A stretch of DNA of 15,709 nucleotides from Methanothrix harundinacea (GTDB taxonomy: Archaea > Halobacteriota > Methanosarcinia > Methanotrichales > Methanotrichaceae): the NCBI GenBank assembly GCA_002502785.1, contig DAQG01000056.1, positions 1 to 15,709 of the forward strand, written 5' to 3'. The notes beneath the pieces are model-generated. The model worked only from the letters and a program-made list of their open reading frames with translations. It was not told the DNA's origin and searched no databases. Made by a program: the position numbers and the translations under genes. How positions within the stretch are numbered: the first letter of the stretch is position 1; each line of letters starts with the position of its first letter. This document shows positions 6,700-14,470 of this stretch, piece by piece.

Positions 6700-7416
6700 A
6701 TGAAAAATATCGTCGTTCTATTCGCCTTAATTGTTTTAGTTTCTGCCAGCGTAGCTGTGGCTGATCTGGCGTCAGTGAACTTCTGTGTAGACGCGAACTT
6801 GGATGAGGTCTGCGATCAGGAATTCACCGCCTTTGTGGAGCTTTATGGGCTGACCGATATGAAACTGCTTGAGATCGCACTCGAAGAGGAGCTGACGGTC
6901 GATAACTGGGATGAATACCTGTGGGCCGTCACCCTTGAGGGTTATGCTTATGACTATCTTCCTCAATTTGACGGCGCCTCCCAGGTGGCCCTGGAAGATG
7001 GCGATGAGGTTCAGATCTGGTTTACTGGTTGGCAGTGGCATTCATCCGACACCGCGCCCACCGAATCGACGCCTCCAGATACGACTCCTTCAGACGGCTC
7101 ATCTGGGTTCAGCTCCAACAGTGGCGCAGGAGCCTCGATGCCGGGACCTGCCCCCTCCGGCAGTGCCGAAGTGACGGCCGTCTCCAGCTGGCTTAAGGGC
7201 TACAGCGTCGAAGTTGACGGCCTTCAAATTGGCACCGAAGGGACGGGTTCAGACCTTCCTGACGGAATCTACACATTTTACGTTTCGGGAAACCAGCAAC
7301 ATTCTATAAAAATAAATCATCCTCAATTCTGGAAGAGCTGGACTGACTTCTTCATGGCTGGCGGAAGCTATACGGCAAATATCGACGTCCCGGGCAGAGT
7401 CGTCCCATCGGGTTGA
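6700..7416 (+). CDS. Two-domain exported protein of unknown function
   Basis: The 238-residue protein begins with MKN and a hydrophobic signal peptide, likely cut after SVAVA (residue 21). The N-terminal domain (22-113) opens with FCVDANLDEVCDQE (28-41), which has the D-x-N-x-D spacing of a short calcium-binding loop flanked by two cysteines, and ends with LEDGDEVQIWFTGW. A Ser/Thr/Pro/Gly-rich linker (114-158) leads to a beta-rich C-terminal domain (159-238; YSVEVDGLQIGTE, DGIYTFYVSG). No membrane anchor is visible, so it is probably secreted or held by other surface proteins. AGGTGA at 6688-6693 supports the start. It is the first of four plus-strand genes for exported proteins and has its own promoter and terminator. 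I recognise no family; the calcium site is inference. Confidence 0.85.
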   Translation: MKNIVVLFALIVLVSASVAVADLASVNFCVDANLDEVCDQEFTAFVELYGLTDMKLLEIALEEELTVDNWDEYLWAVTLEGYAYDYLPQFDGASQVALEDGDEVQIWFTGWQWHSSDTAPTESTPPDTTPSDGSSGFSSNSGAGASMPGPAPSGSAEVTAVSSWLKGYSVEVDGLQIGTEGTGSDLPDGIYTFYVSGNQQHSIKINHPQFWKSWTDFFMAGGSYTANIDVPGRVVPSG

Positions 7417-7445
7417 GATGGTGTCGGGTTGACATGGGACGCTCT
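7396..7445 (+). terminator. Hairpin terminator spanning the stop codon
   Basis: AGAG-T-CGTCCCAT (7396-7408) pairs with ATGGGACG-CTCT (7434-7445), a 12-base stem with one bulge, followed by GTTATTTCTTTT. The TGA of the preceding gene (7414-7416) is in the loop. The loop holds a near-perfect direct repeat, TCGGGTTGAGATGG and TCGGGTTGACATGG. Confidence 0.6.
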
Positions 7446-7514
7446 GTTATTTCTTTTAAAGGCTTCTGCCCTTTCGACCACCATGCCGTCTCTATACCAT
7501 CTCGATGCCATCTC

Positions 7515-7540
7515 TATATATCCGATTTATATATCCGATT
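7515..7540 (+). promoter_or_regulatory. Tandemly duplicated TATA box
   Basis: The 13-base unit TATATATCCGATT occurs twice head to tail (7515-7527 and 7528-7540), giving two TATA boxes 13 bases apart. They predict starts near 7545 and 7558, a leader of about 25-38 bases before the ATG at 7583. Just upstream ATGCCGTCTCTATA (7483) and ATGCCATCTCTATA (7505) form a second imperfect repeat. Confidence 0.6.
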
Positions 7541-7582
7541 CGGCAGATATTCTCAGGCGAAGCGATCCGGAGCCGTGAAAGA

Positions 7583-8719
7583 ATGAAGAAGATCGAGATC
7601 CTATCAGCCGTCTTTCTGACGATGTGCCTTCTGCTGGCCAGCTCGGCATCGGCCGCGAGCCTTCCGACCCTCCCCAGCGGAAAGGAGAATCCCCTCCCTA
7701 TACTTTACCCCGAGCTGAACTCAAAGCCCGCCCCCTCGTGGGTGACTGAGGGGTTGAGGGCGACCTACTACGCCACCGTTGACAAGGGCGTAAACCAGCA
7801 GGGCCGGGCCGAGGCGGGCGATGCCATCCTCCAAACTGACGTGGTGGCCCTGGAGGGCTCTTTCGCTGTCACCTCGACGTCCATGTACGTAAAAGGCCCT
7901 CTCGGATATTTGCGACCTCTAGCCGGGGGAGGCTTCGGGTCGATCGTTCTAGCGGGCTTGGGCGACTTCTGGTGCAGCCCCGATGTTCTGGCGAAGGTGA
8001 GTGAAAGAAACGACGACGACGTAACGATAATTCGCGGTCCTGTGGAAGTGGCTGGAACGGCCTACCAGGCGATCAGGTTTGAGGTGAGTCATGAGGGCCT
8101 CAAGTACTCCATGACCTACGACGAGAAAACCGGCCTTCTCCTCCACCACAGGTACGACATCCTCTCTGCCGACGGAGCCACCCTTGAGACCGGTATAATC
8201 GACTTCAGGAACAGACGTCAGGTCGAGGTCCCCTGGGCTGGCGGCGCTGCCCCGACGTGGCTTCGTGCCGGTCAGACAATGACCTACCAGGGCCAGACCG
8301 TATACCAGATTCCGGGAACGACAGCCTCTCCCTTTCCCGTGACCCTCCAGGCCGAGGTCGTCTCCGTCCAGGCCAAATCGTCCATCGTCAGGTGGACGGT
8401 CCCAGGCCAGAGCGAAGCCTCGATTCCGGCGTACGCCGCCTGCGGAGTGAATCAGCTCATGGGCTTCTGGCTTCCCCAGACCGCCCTCGATATCGACGAG
8501 GTCGGAGACGTGGACGAGGACCCGGATACCGGGATGATGGTCTCCGTGATCCAGAATGATCAGAACGGGATCGTCTTCGAGGAGACGAACGGCCGGGACT
8601 ACCAGAGGCTTCTCACCTACGACAAGACGACGGGAAAGCTCCTCGAAAGCTACGAAGAGCAGCTGACCGAGGCGATGACCGGCACAGTCCAGAAAACCTT
8701 GCTTCAGCTTGCATATTGA
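7583..8719 (+). CDS. Exported protein built from a duplicated beta-rich domain
   Basis: From the ATG at 7583 the product has 378 residues. An earlier frame opening at 7505 would run through the TATA boxes and put 26 residues before the signal peptide, so I reject it. MKKIEIL plus a hydrophobic run ending SSASA (24) is a clear signal peptide. The mature protein holds two related halves. SWVTEGLRATYYATV (52-66) matches TWLRAGQTMTYQGQTV (225-240), GDFWCSPDVLAKV (127-139) matches MGFWLPQTALDIDEV (293-307), and YDEKTGLLLHHRYD (179-192) matches YDKTTGKLLESYEE (346-359). The YD-x-x-TG-x-LL element is common in secreted beta-sheet proteins of methanogens. No anchor or catalytic motif is seen. Function is unknown. 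It sits between two other exported-protein genes, about 100 bases ahead of the TPR lipoprotein gene. Confidence 0.87.
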   Translation: MKKIEILSAVFLTMCLLLASSASAASLPTLPSGKENPLPILYPELNSKPAPSWVTEGLRATYYATVDKGVNQQGRAEAGDAILQTDVVALEGSFAVTSTSMYVKGPLGYLRPLAGGGFGSIVLAGLGDFWCSPDVLAKVSERNDDDVTIIRGPVEVAGTAYQAIRFEVSHEGLKYSMTYDEKTGLLLHHRYDILSADGATLETGIIDFRNRRQVEVPWAGGAAPTWLRAGQTMTYQGQTVYQIPGTTASPFPVTLQAEVVSVQAKSSIVRWTVPGQSEASIPAYAACGVNQLMGFWLPQTALDIDEVGDVDEDPDTGMMVSVIQNDQNGIVFEETNGRDYQRLLTYDKTTGKLLESYEEQLTEAMTGTVQKTLLQLAY

Positions 8720-8822
8720 GATGGTTCGAGGAGACGTGTTTATGAGGGGATCGGCTTCGTCCCAGCGCGGGACTTTGACGAGCCAGACCTTCATCCGTCT
8801 CAATTTTTTGGAGGCGAAGGGA

Positions 8823-9419
8823 GTGAAGATGGAACCGTTACTCGCTTTGGTGGTTCTCTTCGTCTCGCAGATCTTGATGGGCTGCGGGACATCGGTCGAT
8901 GCCGCATCTGCAGAACTTCAAGTGTCGGGCGATCAGACATTCGAATACTGGGTCGAGAGGGGCGATGAGTATCTGTCGATGGGGATGTACAACGAATCCA
9001 TCGCGTCCTTCGAAAGAGCACTGGAGGTGAACCCCGAGAACGCGATAGCCTGGAACGACAAAGGCTTCGCCCTGATATCTCGGGGCGAGTACAACGAGTC
9101 TATCTCTCACTTTGATAGAGCCATCGAGATCGACCCTGACAACGACGTGGCCTGGAACAACAAGGGCTTCGCCTTGATGTCTCTTGGCAGGTACGATGAG
9201 TCGCTCCAGTGCTTCAACACGTCTCTTGAGATCGATCCGGAGGATGCGGTCACCTGGAACAACAAGGGCTCGGCCCTCCTCTCTCTGGAACGATACGAAG
9301 AATCCCTAGATTGCTTCGAGAAGTCGATTATGATCAATTCCCTTTATGTGAACCCCTGGATATCGAGAAATCGGGCGTTTCTGGCGTTAGAGGAAAAGAA
9401 AAAGCAAACATCTAACTGA
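8823..9419 (+). CDS. TPR-repeat lipoprotein
   Basis: From the GTG at 8823 the protein has 198 residues. The N-terminus is a lipoprotein signal peptide with lipobox LMGC (Cys 21). Residues about 42-177 form four tetratricopeptide repeats in a row, each 34 residues: 42-75, 76-109, 110-143 and 144-177. They share the W-x-x-(K/R)G-x-x-x-x-x-x-x-x-Y-x-x-(S/A)-(I/L)-x-x-(F/Y) and D/N-P-x-x-x pattern (YNESIASFERALEVNPENA is one). TPRs bind other proteins; here the array is outside the membrane, so it may assemble surface complexes with its exported neighbours. The GTG is preferred because GGAGG (8810-8814) lies 8 bases before it; the ATG at 8829 is an alternative, and a start at 8709 would bury the signal peptide. 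No promoter is obvious, so it may share transcripts with the gene upstream. Confidence 0.9.
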   Translation: MKMEPLLALVVLFVSQILMGCGTSVDAASAELQVSGDQTFEYWVERGDEYLSMGMYNESIASFERALEVNPENAIAWNDKGFALISRGEYNESISHFDRAIEIDPDNDVAWNNKGFALMSLGRYDESLQCFNTSLEIDPEDAVTWNNKGSALLSLERYEESLDCFEKSIMINSLYVNPWISRNRAFLALEEKKKQTSN

Positions 9420-9834
9420 AGAGGAGCGGATGGGCGGGCGGATAGATCCACATTGGCTGAAAGTTTGGCGTTGGAATTTCCATCTAAAAAACTTAATCAA
9501 TCATCCCGCCCCAAAGTTGGTAGTGAGCTGTGAAAGTGGCAATGAGACGATTGATGCGAATGATACAGATTAAGCGGGGTCGAATGGGAAGACAAACCGG
9601 TCCGCAAGACAAAGGGGGCCACCGTCACTGCGGGCCGTTTACGGGGTATACAGGTAACCAAATTTATATATTAATCTCAGTTAGGGTGTCAACCTTCCAA
9701 ACTCCGCGCTTGCCGAGTGCCAGCTGCCTTACTGGTGATGAGGTTTTCGTGGACCGCACTTTCGCCCTCTAAAATCGAACTCAAAAACCTTCATATAATT
9801 TGGAATCGAAGTTTTAAGACAATTGGGGGTTATA
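9420..9834 (+). other. Intergenic region with two TATA-like boxes, no convincing gene
   Basis: This 415-base gap holds a strong TATA-like stretch AATTTATATATTAA (9661-9674) with no credible gene at the expected distance. It also has a stem of CGGTCCGCA (9598-9606) with TGCGGGCCG (9629-9637), one G-U pair. The 80-codon frame at 9530-9772 is Arg-rich at the start, lacks a ribosome site and looks random. No tRNA or known RNA was recognised. Confidence 0.4.
9792..9800 (+). promoter_or_regulatory. TATA box for the DUF3160 gene
   Basis: CATATAATT lies 35-43 bases before the ATG at 9835 and predicts a transcript start near 9821, giving a short leader that still carries the GGGGGT ribosome site at 9825-9830. 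Confidence 0.55.
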
Positions 9835-12447
9835 ATGTTCACTATCGTCATCGACAGGCGAGCCATTGGAATCTGGTTTGCGATCGCTATCGCCACAGTT
9901 TCGATAATCGGGATATCTCAGGGAGATGGTGCAGCCGTGGAGATGGATACATCCAAGTACGAGCTTCCTCTATTGACGGAATATATCGATAATTATGAAA
10001 ATTTCACTTCTAAAATACCGCTGAGCGAGGATGCCGTCGAACGGCTGGAGAAGAACGGGTTTGTGGTGATGAATGACCCCTTCGCTCCAAATCGGGATGA
10101 GATCACGGCATCCTACAAGCTCCTCAAGAACCTTGAGGTTCCGATATTCGTCACCTCCGACTCCCTCCTCCACATCTACCACATCCAGTTCGACGAGACC
10201 TTGAGGAGAATCGAGGAGGAGCACTTTTACGATGACCTCTGGATGATAAGTGAATTGATGCTGGCCAGATCTGAGGCGGACTACAACGCCACTTCTGGCG
10301 AGGCGAAGGAGGCTGCCAAAAGAAACGTCGCCTTCTTTTCGATTGCTCTGAGCCTCCTTGAGCCGAAGTCTGACCAGCTCTGCCAGGGAAGCGGCCGGGA
10401 GTGCGACGAGGGAAGCTTCGAGGGGCTCTACCCGTACTTCACGCACGAAGAGCTGGAGGAGAGAAGCTTCGAGGTTCCGGCGCTTGTCAAGGATAATGTC
10501 GAGGCGGAGATGGCCCTGATCGAGGGCCAATCTGGGTTTGCCAAATCGCCGATATTCGGCTACGACGAGGATTACTCCCAGTACCGGCCCCGGGGCCACT
10601 ATACCCGATCCGAGCGGCTCAAAAACTACTTCAAGGCGATGATGTGGTACGGAAGAATGAGCTTCCTTCTCAAGGGATGCGACGGCGACTGCATCGTCTC
10701 CGAGAAGGAGGCTAGAATCCAAACCCTGGGCGCGAGCATGATCGCCCAAAACCTCCTCAATGATCCCTATTCGAAGGAGAAGTGGGACCGGATCTACAAC
10801 GTCACATCCTTCTACGTCGGCTACTCCGACGACCTCGGACCCCGAGAGTATTGCGACGTCATCAACGCCGTCTTCGATGCATCGGTCCCGGTTCAGGACT
10901 TTTCAGACTCAGATCTAGACCTCCTCAAGGCCACGCTCGCGGAAAAGAGGCTTCCTCAGATTTACGGCGGAACGGGCGTCGACTCCCCGGCCTGCCAGGT
11001 CGAGCCGCCCTTCTCTCCGACCCAGGCCGATGAGTGTCTGGCGGCAACCGCCGGATTCAGGTTCATGGGCCAGAGGTTTGTTCCCGACTCTTACATATTC
11101 CAGAACCTGGTGATCCCCAACGTCGGCGGCTACACCGGCGAAGGCGACGCATTTACCCTCGGCCCCTACGGCCGCCACTTCCCCAGGGGCTTAGACGCGA
11201 TGGCGATCCTGGGCTCCGGTCGGGCGGACGAGATCCTGGCCGCTCTTAACGACTCGAACTACCAGAACTACTCGTTCCAGCGGGCCGAGCTCGAAGAGGA
11301 GTTCGCCTCCTTCAGCGAGGAGGATTGGCAGAAGAACCTCTACTGGGCCTGGCTCTATTCCCTCCAGCCCCTCCTCGAAACGCCCGGTCCAAATAGTCCC
11401 GCCTTCATGCATACGACAGCCTGGCAGGACAGGGTGCTGACTACGGCTCTAGCCTCCTGGTCGGAACTTCGCCACGACACGATCCTCTACGCAAAGCAGA
11501 GCTACACCCTGAAGGCCATCGCCCTTCCCCCCGAGGAGCCCGAGCCGGTGGCCGGATACGTCGAGCCCGTCCCCGAGTTTTACGAAAGGCTGCTAGACCT
11601 AGCCAAAATGAATCGGGAGAGCCTCGACGAGGCGGGCCTTCTCGACGATTCATCGCGAAGCCGCCTTGAGAGCTTCGAGACGATCCTGACAAGGCTTGAG
11701 GAGATCTCGAACTCTGAGCTTGAGGGCCAGGAGCTGACGGCCGACGACATCGAGTTCATCAACGATTTCGGCGAGAGGCTGAACGACGCTATCACGGCCG
11801 TCGACGAGAAGTCGAAGAAGACGACGATCGTCGCCGACGTTCACACCGACGCGAACTCGGGCCAAGTCCTGGAAGAGGGGGTGGGCTGTGTGAGGCTGAT
11901 CGCCGTCGCCTACGACCTCCCGGACGGAAAGGTTCTCCTGGCCGCAGGACCCGTCTTCAGCTACTATGAATTCAAGCAGCCCATGGACGAGAGGCTCACC
12001 GACGAGGCCTGGCGTGAGATGCTGGCAGATAGCCCTCCCAAAGACCCAGAGTGGGCGGCCAGCTTCGCAGATTGGATGCCTTATTCGGTTCTGAACGCCA
12101 CTGTGGAAGATATGAGCGGAGAAGCTGCGGCTGAAGAGAATGGAGATGAAGAAGGCGGAGAAAGCGAGACCGAAGCCGAATCCGGCCAGGGCGCGGAGAT
12201 CCGCCTTGAGGACTTCGAGGTGAGGATCGGCTGGAACCTGTTGCAGGGATGGTACGCTGACTGCACCATCACCCTCAAAAACTCTGGGGATGCGGAAGGA
12301 AACGCCAGAGTCGTCCTGGAAGACGGCGACGGAAAACTCCTCAAGGAGCTGGAGATCCAGGTCCCTCCGAAGACCACAGTGACCGAGAAGGCTGAGGTCG
12401 ACATATCCGGAAATAATCGAGACGTGAACTCAAAATTGGTGGAGTGA
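9835..12447 (+). CDS. Large exported DUF3160-family protein
   Basis: From the ATG at 9835 (GGGGGT four bases upstream) the protein has 870 residues. One hydrophobic segment near residues 9-29 after an Arg pair is an uncleaved anchor or signal peptide. The body, to about residue 700, matches the DUF3160 family, whose function is unknown. The family signature VPIFVTSDSLLHIYHIQFDE appears early, followed later by LGPYGRHFPRGLDAMAILGS, NLYWAWLYSLQPLLE and AFMHTTAWQDRVLTTALASW. A very acidic Glu/Gly linker (757-787) then joins an 82-residue beta-rich C-terminal domain (789-870) with YADCTITLKNSGDAEGN, like the CARDB or FxLYD beta sandwiches of surface proteins. Six or more cysteines fit a life outside the cell. 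Catalytic activity cannot be inferred. It is the last of four plus-strand exported genes and converges on the S-layer-domain gene. Confidence 0.92.
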   Translation: MFTIVIDRRAIGIWFAIAIATVSIIGISQGDGAAVEMDTSKYELPLLTEYIDNYENFTSKIPLSEDAVERLEKNGFVVMNDPFAPNRDEITASYKLLKNLEVPIFVTSDSLLHIYHIQFDETLRRIEEEHFYDDLWMISELMLARSEADYNATSGEAKEAAKRNVAFFSIALSLLEPKSDQLCQGSGRECDEGSFEGLYPYFTHEELEERSFEVPALVKDNVEAEMALIEGQSGFAKSPIFGYDEDYSQYRPRGHYTRSERLKNYFKAMMWYGRMSFLLKGCDGDCIVSEKEARIQTLGASMIAQNLLNDPYSKEKWDRIYNVTSFYVGYSDDLGPREYCDVINAVFDASVPVQDFSDSDLDLLKATLAEKRLPQIYGGTGVDSPACQVEPPFSPTQADECLAATAGFRFMGQRFVPDSYIFQNLVIPNVGGYTGEGDAFTLGPYGRHFPRGLDAMAILGSGRADEILAALNDSNYQNYSFQRAELEEEFASFSEEDWQKNLYWAWLYSLQPLLETPGPNSPAFMHTTAWQDRVLTTALASWSELRHDTILYAKQSYTLKAIALPPEEPEPVAGYVEPVPEFYERLLDLAKMNRESLDEAGLLDDSSRSRLESFETILTRLEEISNSELEGQELTADDIEFINDFGERLNDAITAVDEKSKKTTIVADVHTDANSGQVLEEGVGCVRLIAVAYDLPDGKVLLAAGPVFSYYEFKQPMDERLTDEAWREMLADSPPKDPEWAASFADWMPYSVLNATVEDMSGEAAAEENGDEEGGESETEAESGQGAEIRLEDFEVRIGWNLLQGWYADCTITLKNSGDAEGNARVVLEDGDGKLLKELEIQVPPKTTVTEKAEVDISGNNRDVNSKLVE

Positions 12448-12450
12448 AGG

Positions 12451-12472
12451 GCGGCTCGATTGAAAGAGCCGC
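12451..12472 (+). terminator. Hairpin just after the DUF3160 stop
   Basis: GCGGCTC (12451-12457) pairs perfectly with GAGCCGC (12466-12472) around 8 bases, three bases after the stop codon. No T-run follows on the plus strand. Confidence 0.45.
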
Positions 12473-12493
12473 TCCTTACGGCAAAAATGAAAT

Positions 12494-12536
12494 CAGGAGA
12501 TGGAGCGAGATCTTCTCAGATCAGTCCGATCTCCTG
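12494..12536 (-). terminator. Inverted repeat over the end of the S-layer-domain gene
   Basis: CAGGAGAT (12494-12501) and ATCTCCTG (12529-12536) form 8-base arms 27 bases apart, straddling the stop at 12516. On the minus strand TTTCATTTTTG follows, which suits termination of the S-layer-domain transcript. Confidence 0.45.
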
Positions 12537-14450
12537 CGAAGGAGTGTGGGCCTCGGGCATCTTCATCTTCACCTCCTTGTAGATGTAGAACCTGAGCGGT
12601 TCCTCGGCGGATATCTCGTCCTGGTCTGCGGTCTTGATCCTGATATCTCCCATCAGGGGAATGTCTGCGTTCCTGTAGAGGCTGATCTTGTTCATCTCGT
12701 TGTTCATCGTGATCATCTTGGCGGCGGCGTCCACCGTCTGGATCGTCATCTTTCCGAAGGTCGTCCCCTCTTTGATATTGATGGGCGCATCGGAGATCTG
12801 CCAGATGCCATCAACGGTTGCCAGATCGGCGTCAGCGCCGCGGAAAGCGTTTTTGAAGTGAACGGCTATGGTCACGATCTCTTCGGCACCGTTCAGCCTC
12901 TCTTTGTAGGTGTAGGTCTTATCCTGGACCGTCGCACCGTTCTTGGAGGGCTCGATGGTTTTGGCATCAACAGTCTGGCCATTCTTTTGGAGTTCAAGGC
13001 TGACCTTGTTTGTGCCGGTTTCTATCGATTTGAGCATCAGCTCGTAGCCATCGGCGAGTTTCAGAGAGGTGCTAGATGTAACGGTTCTCTCCTCGTCGTC
13101 GTCGATCAAGATCTGGCTTATCAGCTTGTCGGCCATCAGGTAATCGTCGGTGGAGTCGTAATAGAGGTAGGCGTCAGCGGGAGTTCCATCAGCATAGCCT
13201 GCAAAGCACTCTTCACCGAGGAAGCCAATCGTCCAGTAACTGCCCCAGACCTCGTTTTCGAAGTCTTTCATCTGGCCGGAGGTCATGTAGGCGACCCCGT
13301 CGGGCTCTTCAAGGGTGTTACCGTAGCTGGTCAAGCGGAGCGTCTCGGTGCCGATGTTGTCGTTTATGTCATAATAGAAGCCGGCAAAGTTGGTGGGATC
13401 CCATTCAACCGTCCAGCCGTCGATGACCACGGAGACGCTTCCCCTGATCTCGTAGGTGCCAGGATCGGTGATCTCCCTATAGACGTAGTATCTAAGGGGC
13501 TCATCAGCGGTGATCTCGTCCTGGTCGGCGGTCTTTATGCCGATATCTCCCATCAGGGAGATATCCCTGTTCCTGCTCAAGAGGATCCGGTTGTCCTGGT
13601 TGTCCATGTTTATCTGCATCGAGTTGTGGTCCACCGCCGCGACTCTCATCTTGCCGAAGGATGCGCCCTCTCCGATGCTGATGGGCGTGTCCGAGATCTG
13701 CCAGATGCCGTCTACCACGGCGGCGTCCTGGAGGCCGCCTTCTGTGCCGTGGAAAAGGGGGCCCTTGAAGCGGACGGCTATGACCACGATCCCTCGCGTG
13801 ATTCCAAGATCTTTGGTGTAGGTATAGGTCTTGTCGGCCATGGTGGCGCCGTCCTTCGACGGTGCGATGAGGTTGGAGTCGACTATCTCGCCGTCTTTGC
13901 TCAGCTCAAGCCAGACGGACCCGTAGGCGTCGATCCCCTTGATCGCCAGCTCGTAGCCTTCGGCAAGCTGGAGTGGAGCATCTTTTGTGAAGGTCCTCTC
14001 CTGGTCGTCGTCGATGAGGATCTTCGACAGCTCTTCTCCGACCATCAGGTTCTCGTCTTTTGATTTGTCGTAGAGGTAAGGCGAGTACCAGTCATCGTAC
14101 GAATTCTCGGCGTATCCTGCGAAGTGCTCCTCTCCCAAAAAGGAGATTTTATAGTACATGCCCCAATCCTCGAACTCGAAGTCGACGAGCTGGGCCGACG
14201 TTTCATAGACAACCCCCATCGTCTCGTCGAGGGAGCTGTCGGTGATCGTCAGGGTCAGCCTCTCAGTGCCGACGTTCTCGTCGGCATCATAGCCGAATCC
14301 TGCAAAGTTCTGGGAGTCCCATGTATAGGTCGCGCCGTCTTCGACCACTGCAACGGAGCCTCGAAGCTCCAATTCCTCAGCGACGCTTGCGGCGGTCGTC
14401 ATGGCGAGAAAAAGTATCATGACGAAGGCAAAAAATGTCGGGGTTCTCAT
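12516..14450 (-). CDS. Secreted protein with two S-layer duplication domains
   Basis: The 644-residue protein has a signal peptide (MRTPTFF... cut near residue 24) and two tandem copies of the S-layer duplication domain found in Methanosarcina envelope proteins (the TIGR01567/PF07752 type, by pattern). Copy 1 spans about 28-326 and copy 2 about 334-627. Each starts (L/I)RGSV-x-VV and W-x-x-x-NFAGF (30-52, 336-358), holds FLGEE and F-AGYA, and ends IKTADQDEI then EPLR and YVYRE or YIYKE. In Methanosarcina such pairs tile the cell surface and end in a threonine-rich tether and membrane helix. Here only 17 polar residues follow copy 2, with no hydrophobic anchor, so it may be secreted or bound by another protein. 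Start: a TATA box about 27 bases ahead and no Shine-Dalgarno suggest a leaderless message. Confidence 0.93.
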   Translation of the reverse strand: MRTPTFFAFVMILFLAMTTAASVAEELELRGSVAVVEDGATYTWDSQNFAGFGYDADENVGTERLTLTITDSSLDETMGVVYETSAQLVDFEFEDWGMYYKISFLGEEHFAGYAENSYDDWYSPYLYDKSKDENLMVGEELSKILIDDDQERTFTKDAPLQLAEGYELAIKGIDAYGSVWLELSKDGEIVDSNLIAPSKDGATMADKTYTYTKDLGITRGIVVIAVRFKGPLFHGTEGGLQDAAVVDGIWQISDTPISIGEGASFGKMRVAAVDHNSMQINMDNQDNRILLSRNRDISLMGDIGIKTADQDEITADEPLRYYVYREITDPGTYEIRGSVSVVIDGWTVEWDPTNFAGFYYDINDNIGTETLRLTSYGNTLEEPDGVAYMTSGQMKDFENEVWGSYWTIGFLGEECFAGYADGTPADAYLYYDSTDDYLMADKLISQILIDDDEERTVTSSTSLKLADGYELMLKSIETGTNKVSLELQKNGQTVDAKTIEPSKNGATVQDKTYTYKERLNGAEEIVTIAVHFKNAFRGADADLATVDGIWQISDAPINIKEGTTFGKMTIQTVDAAAKMITMNNEMNKISLYRNADIPLMGDIRIKTADQDEISAEEPLRFYIYKEVKMKMPEAHTPSQEIGLI

Positions 14451-14470
14451 TGTTACGCAAATTATTTATT

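Noticed and set aside
9598..9637. Possible tRNA or structured RNA
   Set aside because: Only one stem pairs; no cloverleaf arms, no GTTC-like T loop and no conserved motif could be found.
9530..9772. An 80-codon frame starting at GTG before the DUF3160 gene
   Set aside because: No ribosome site, Arg-rich random-looking start, and a TATA box lies inside it.
12444..14063. A 539-codon plus-strand open frame antisense to the S-layer-domain gene
   Set aside because: It is the mirror of a well-supported gene with recognised domains; its Val/Gly/Asp-rich content simply reflects the codons opposite, and it has no signal, motif or ribosome site.
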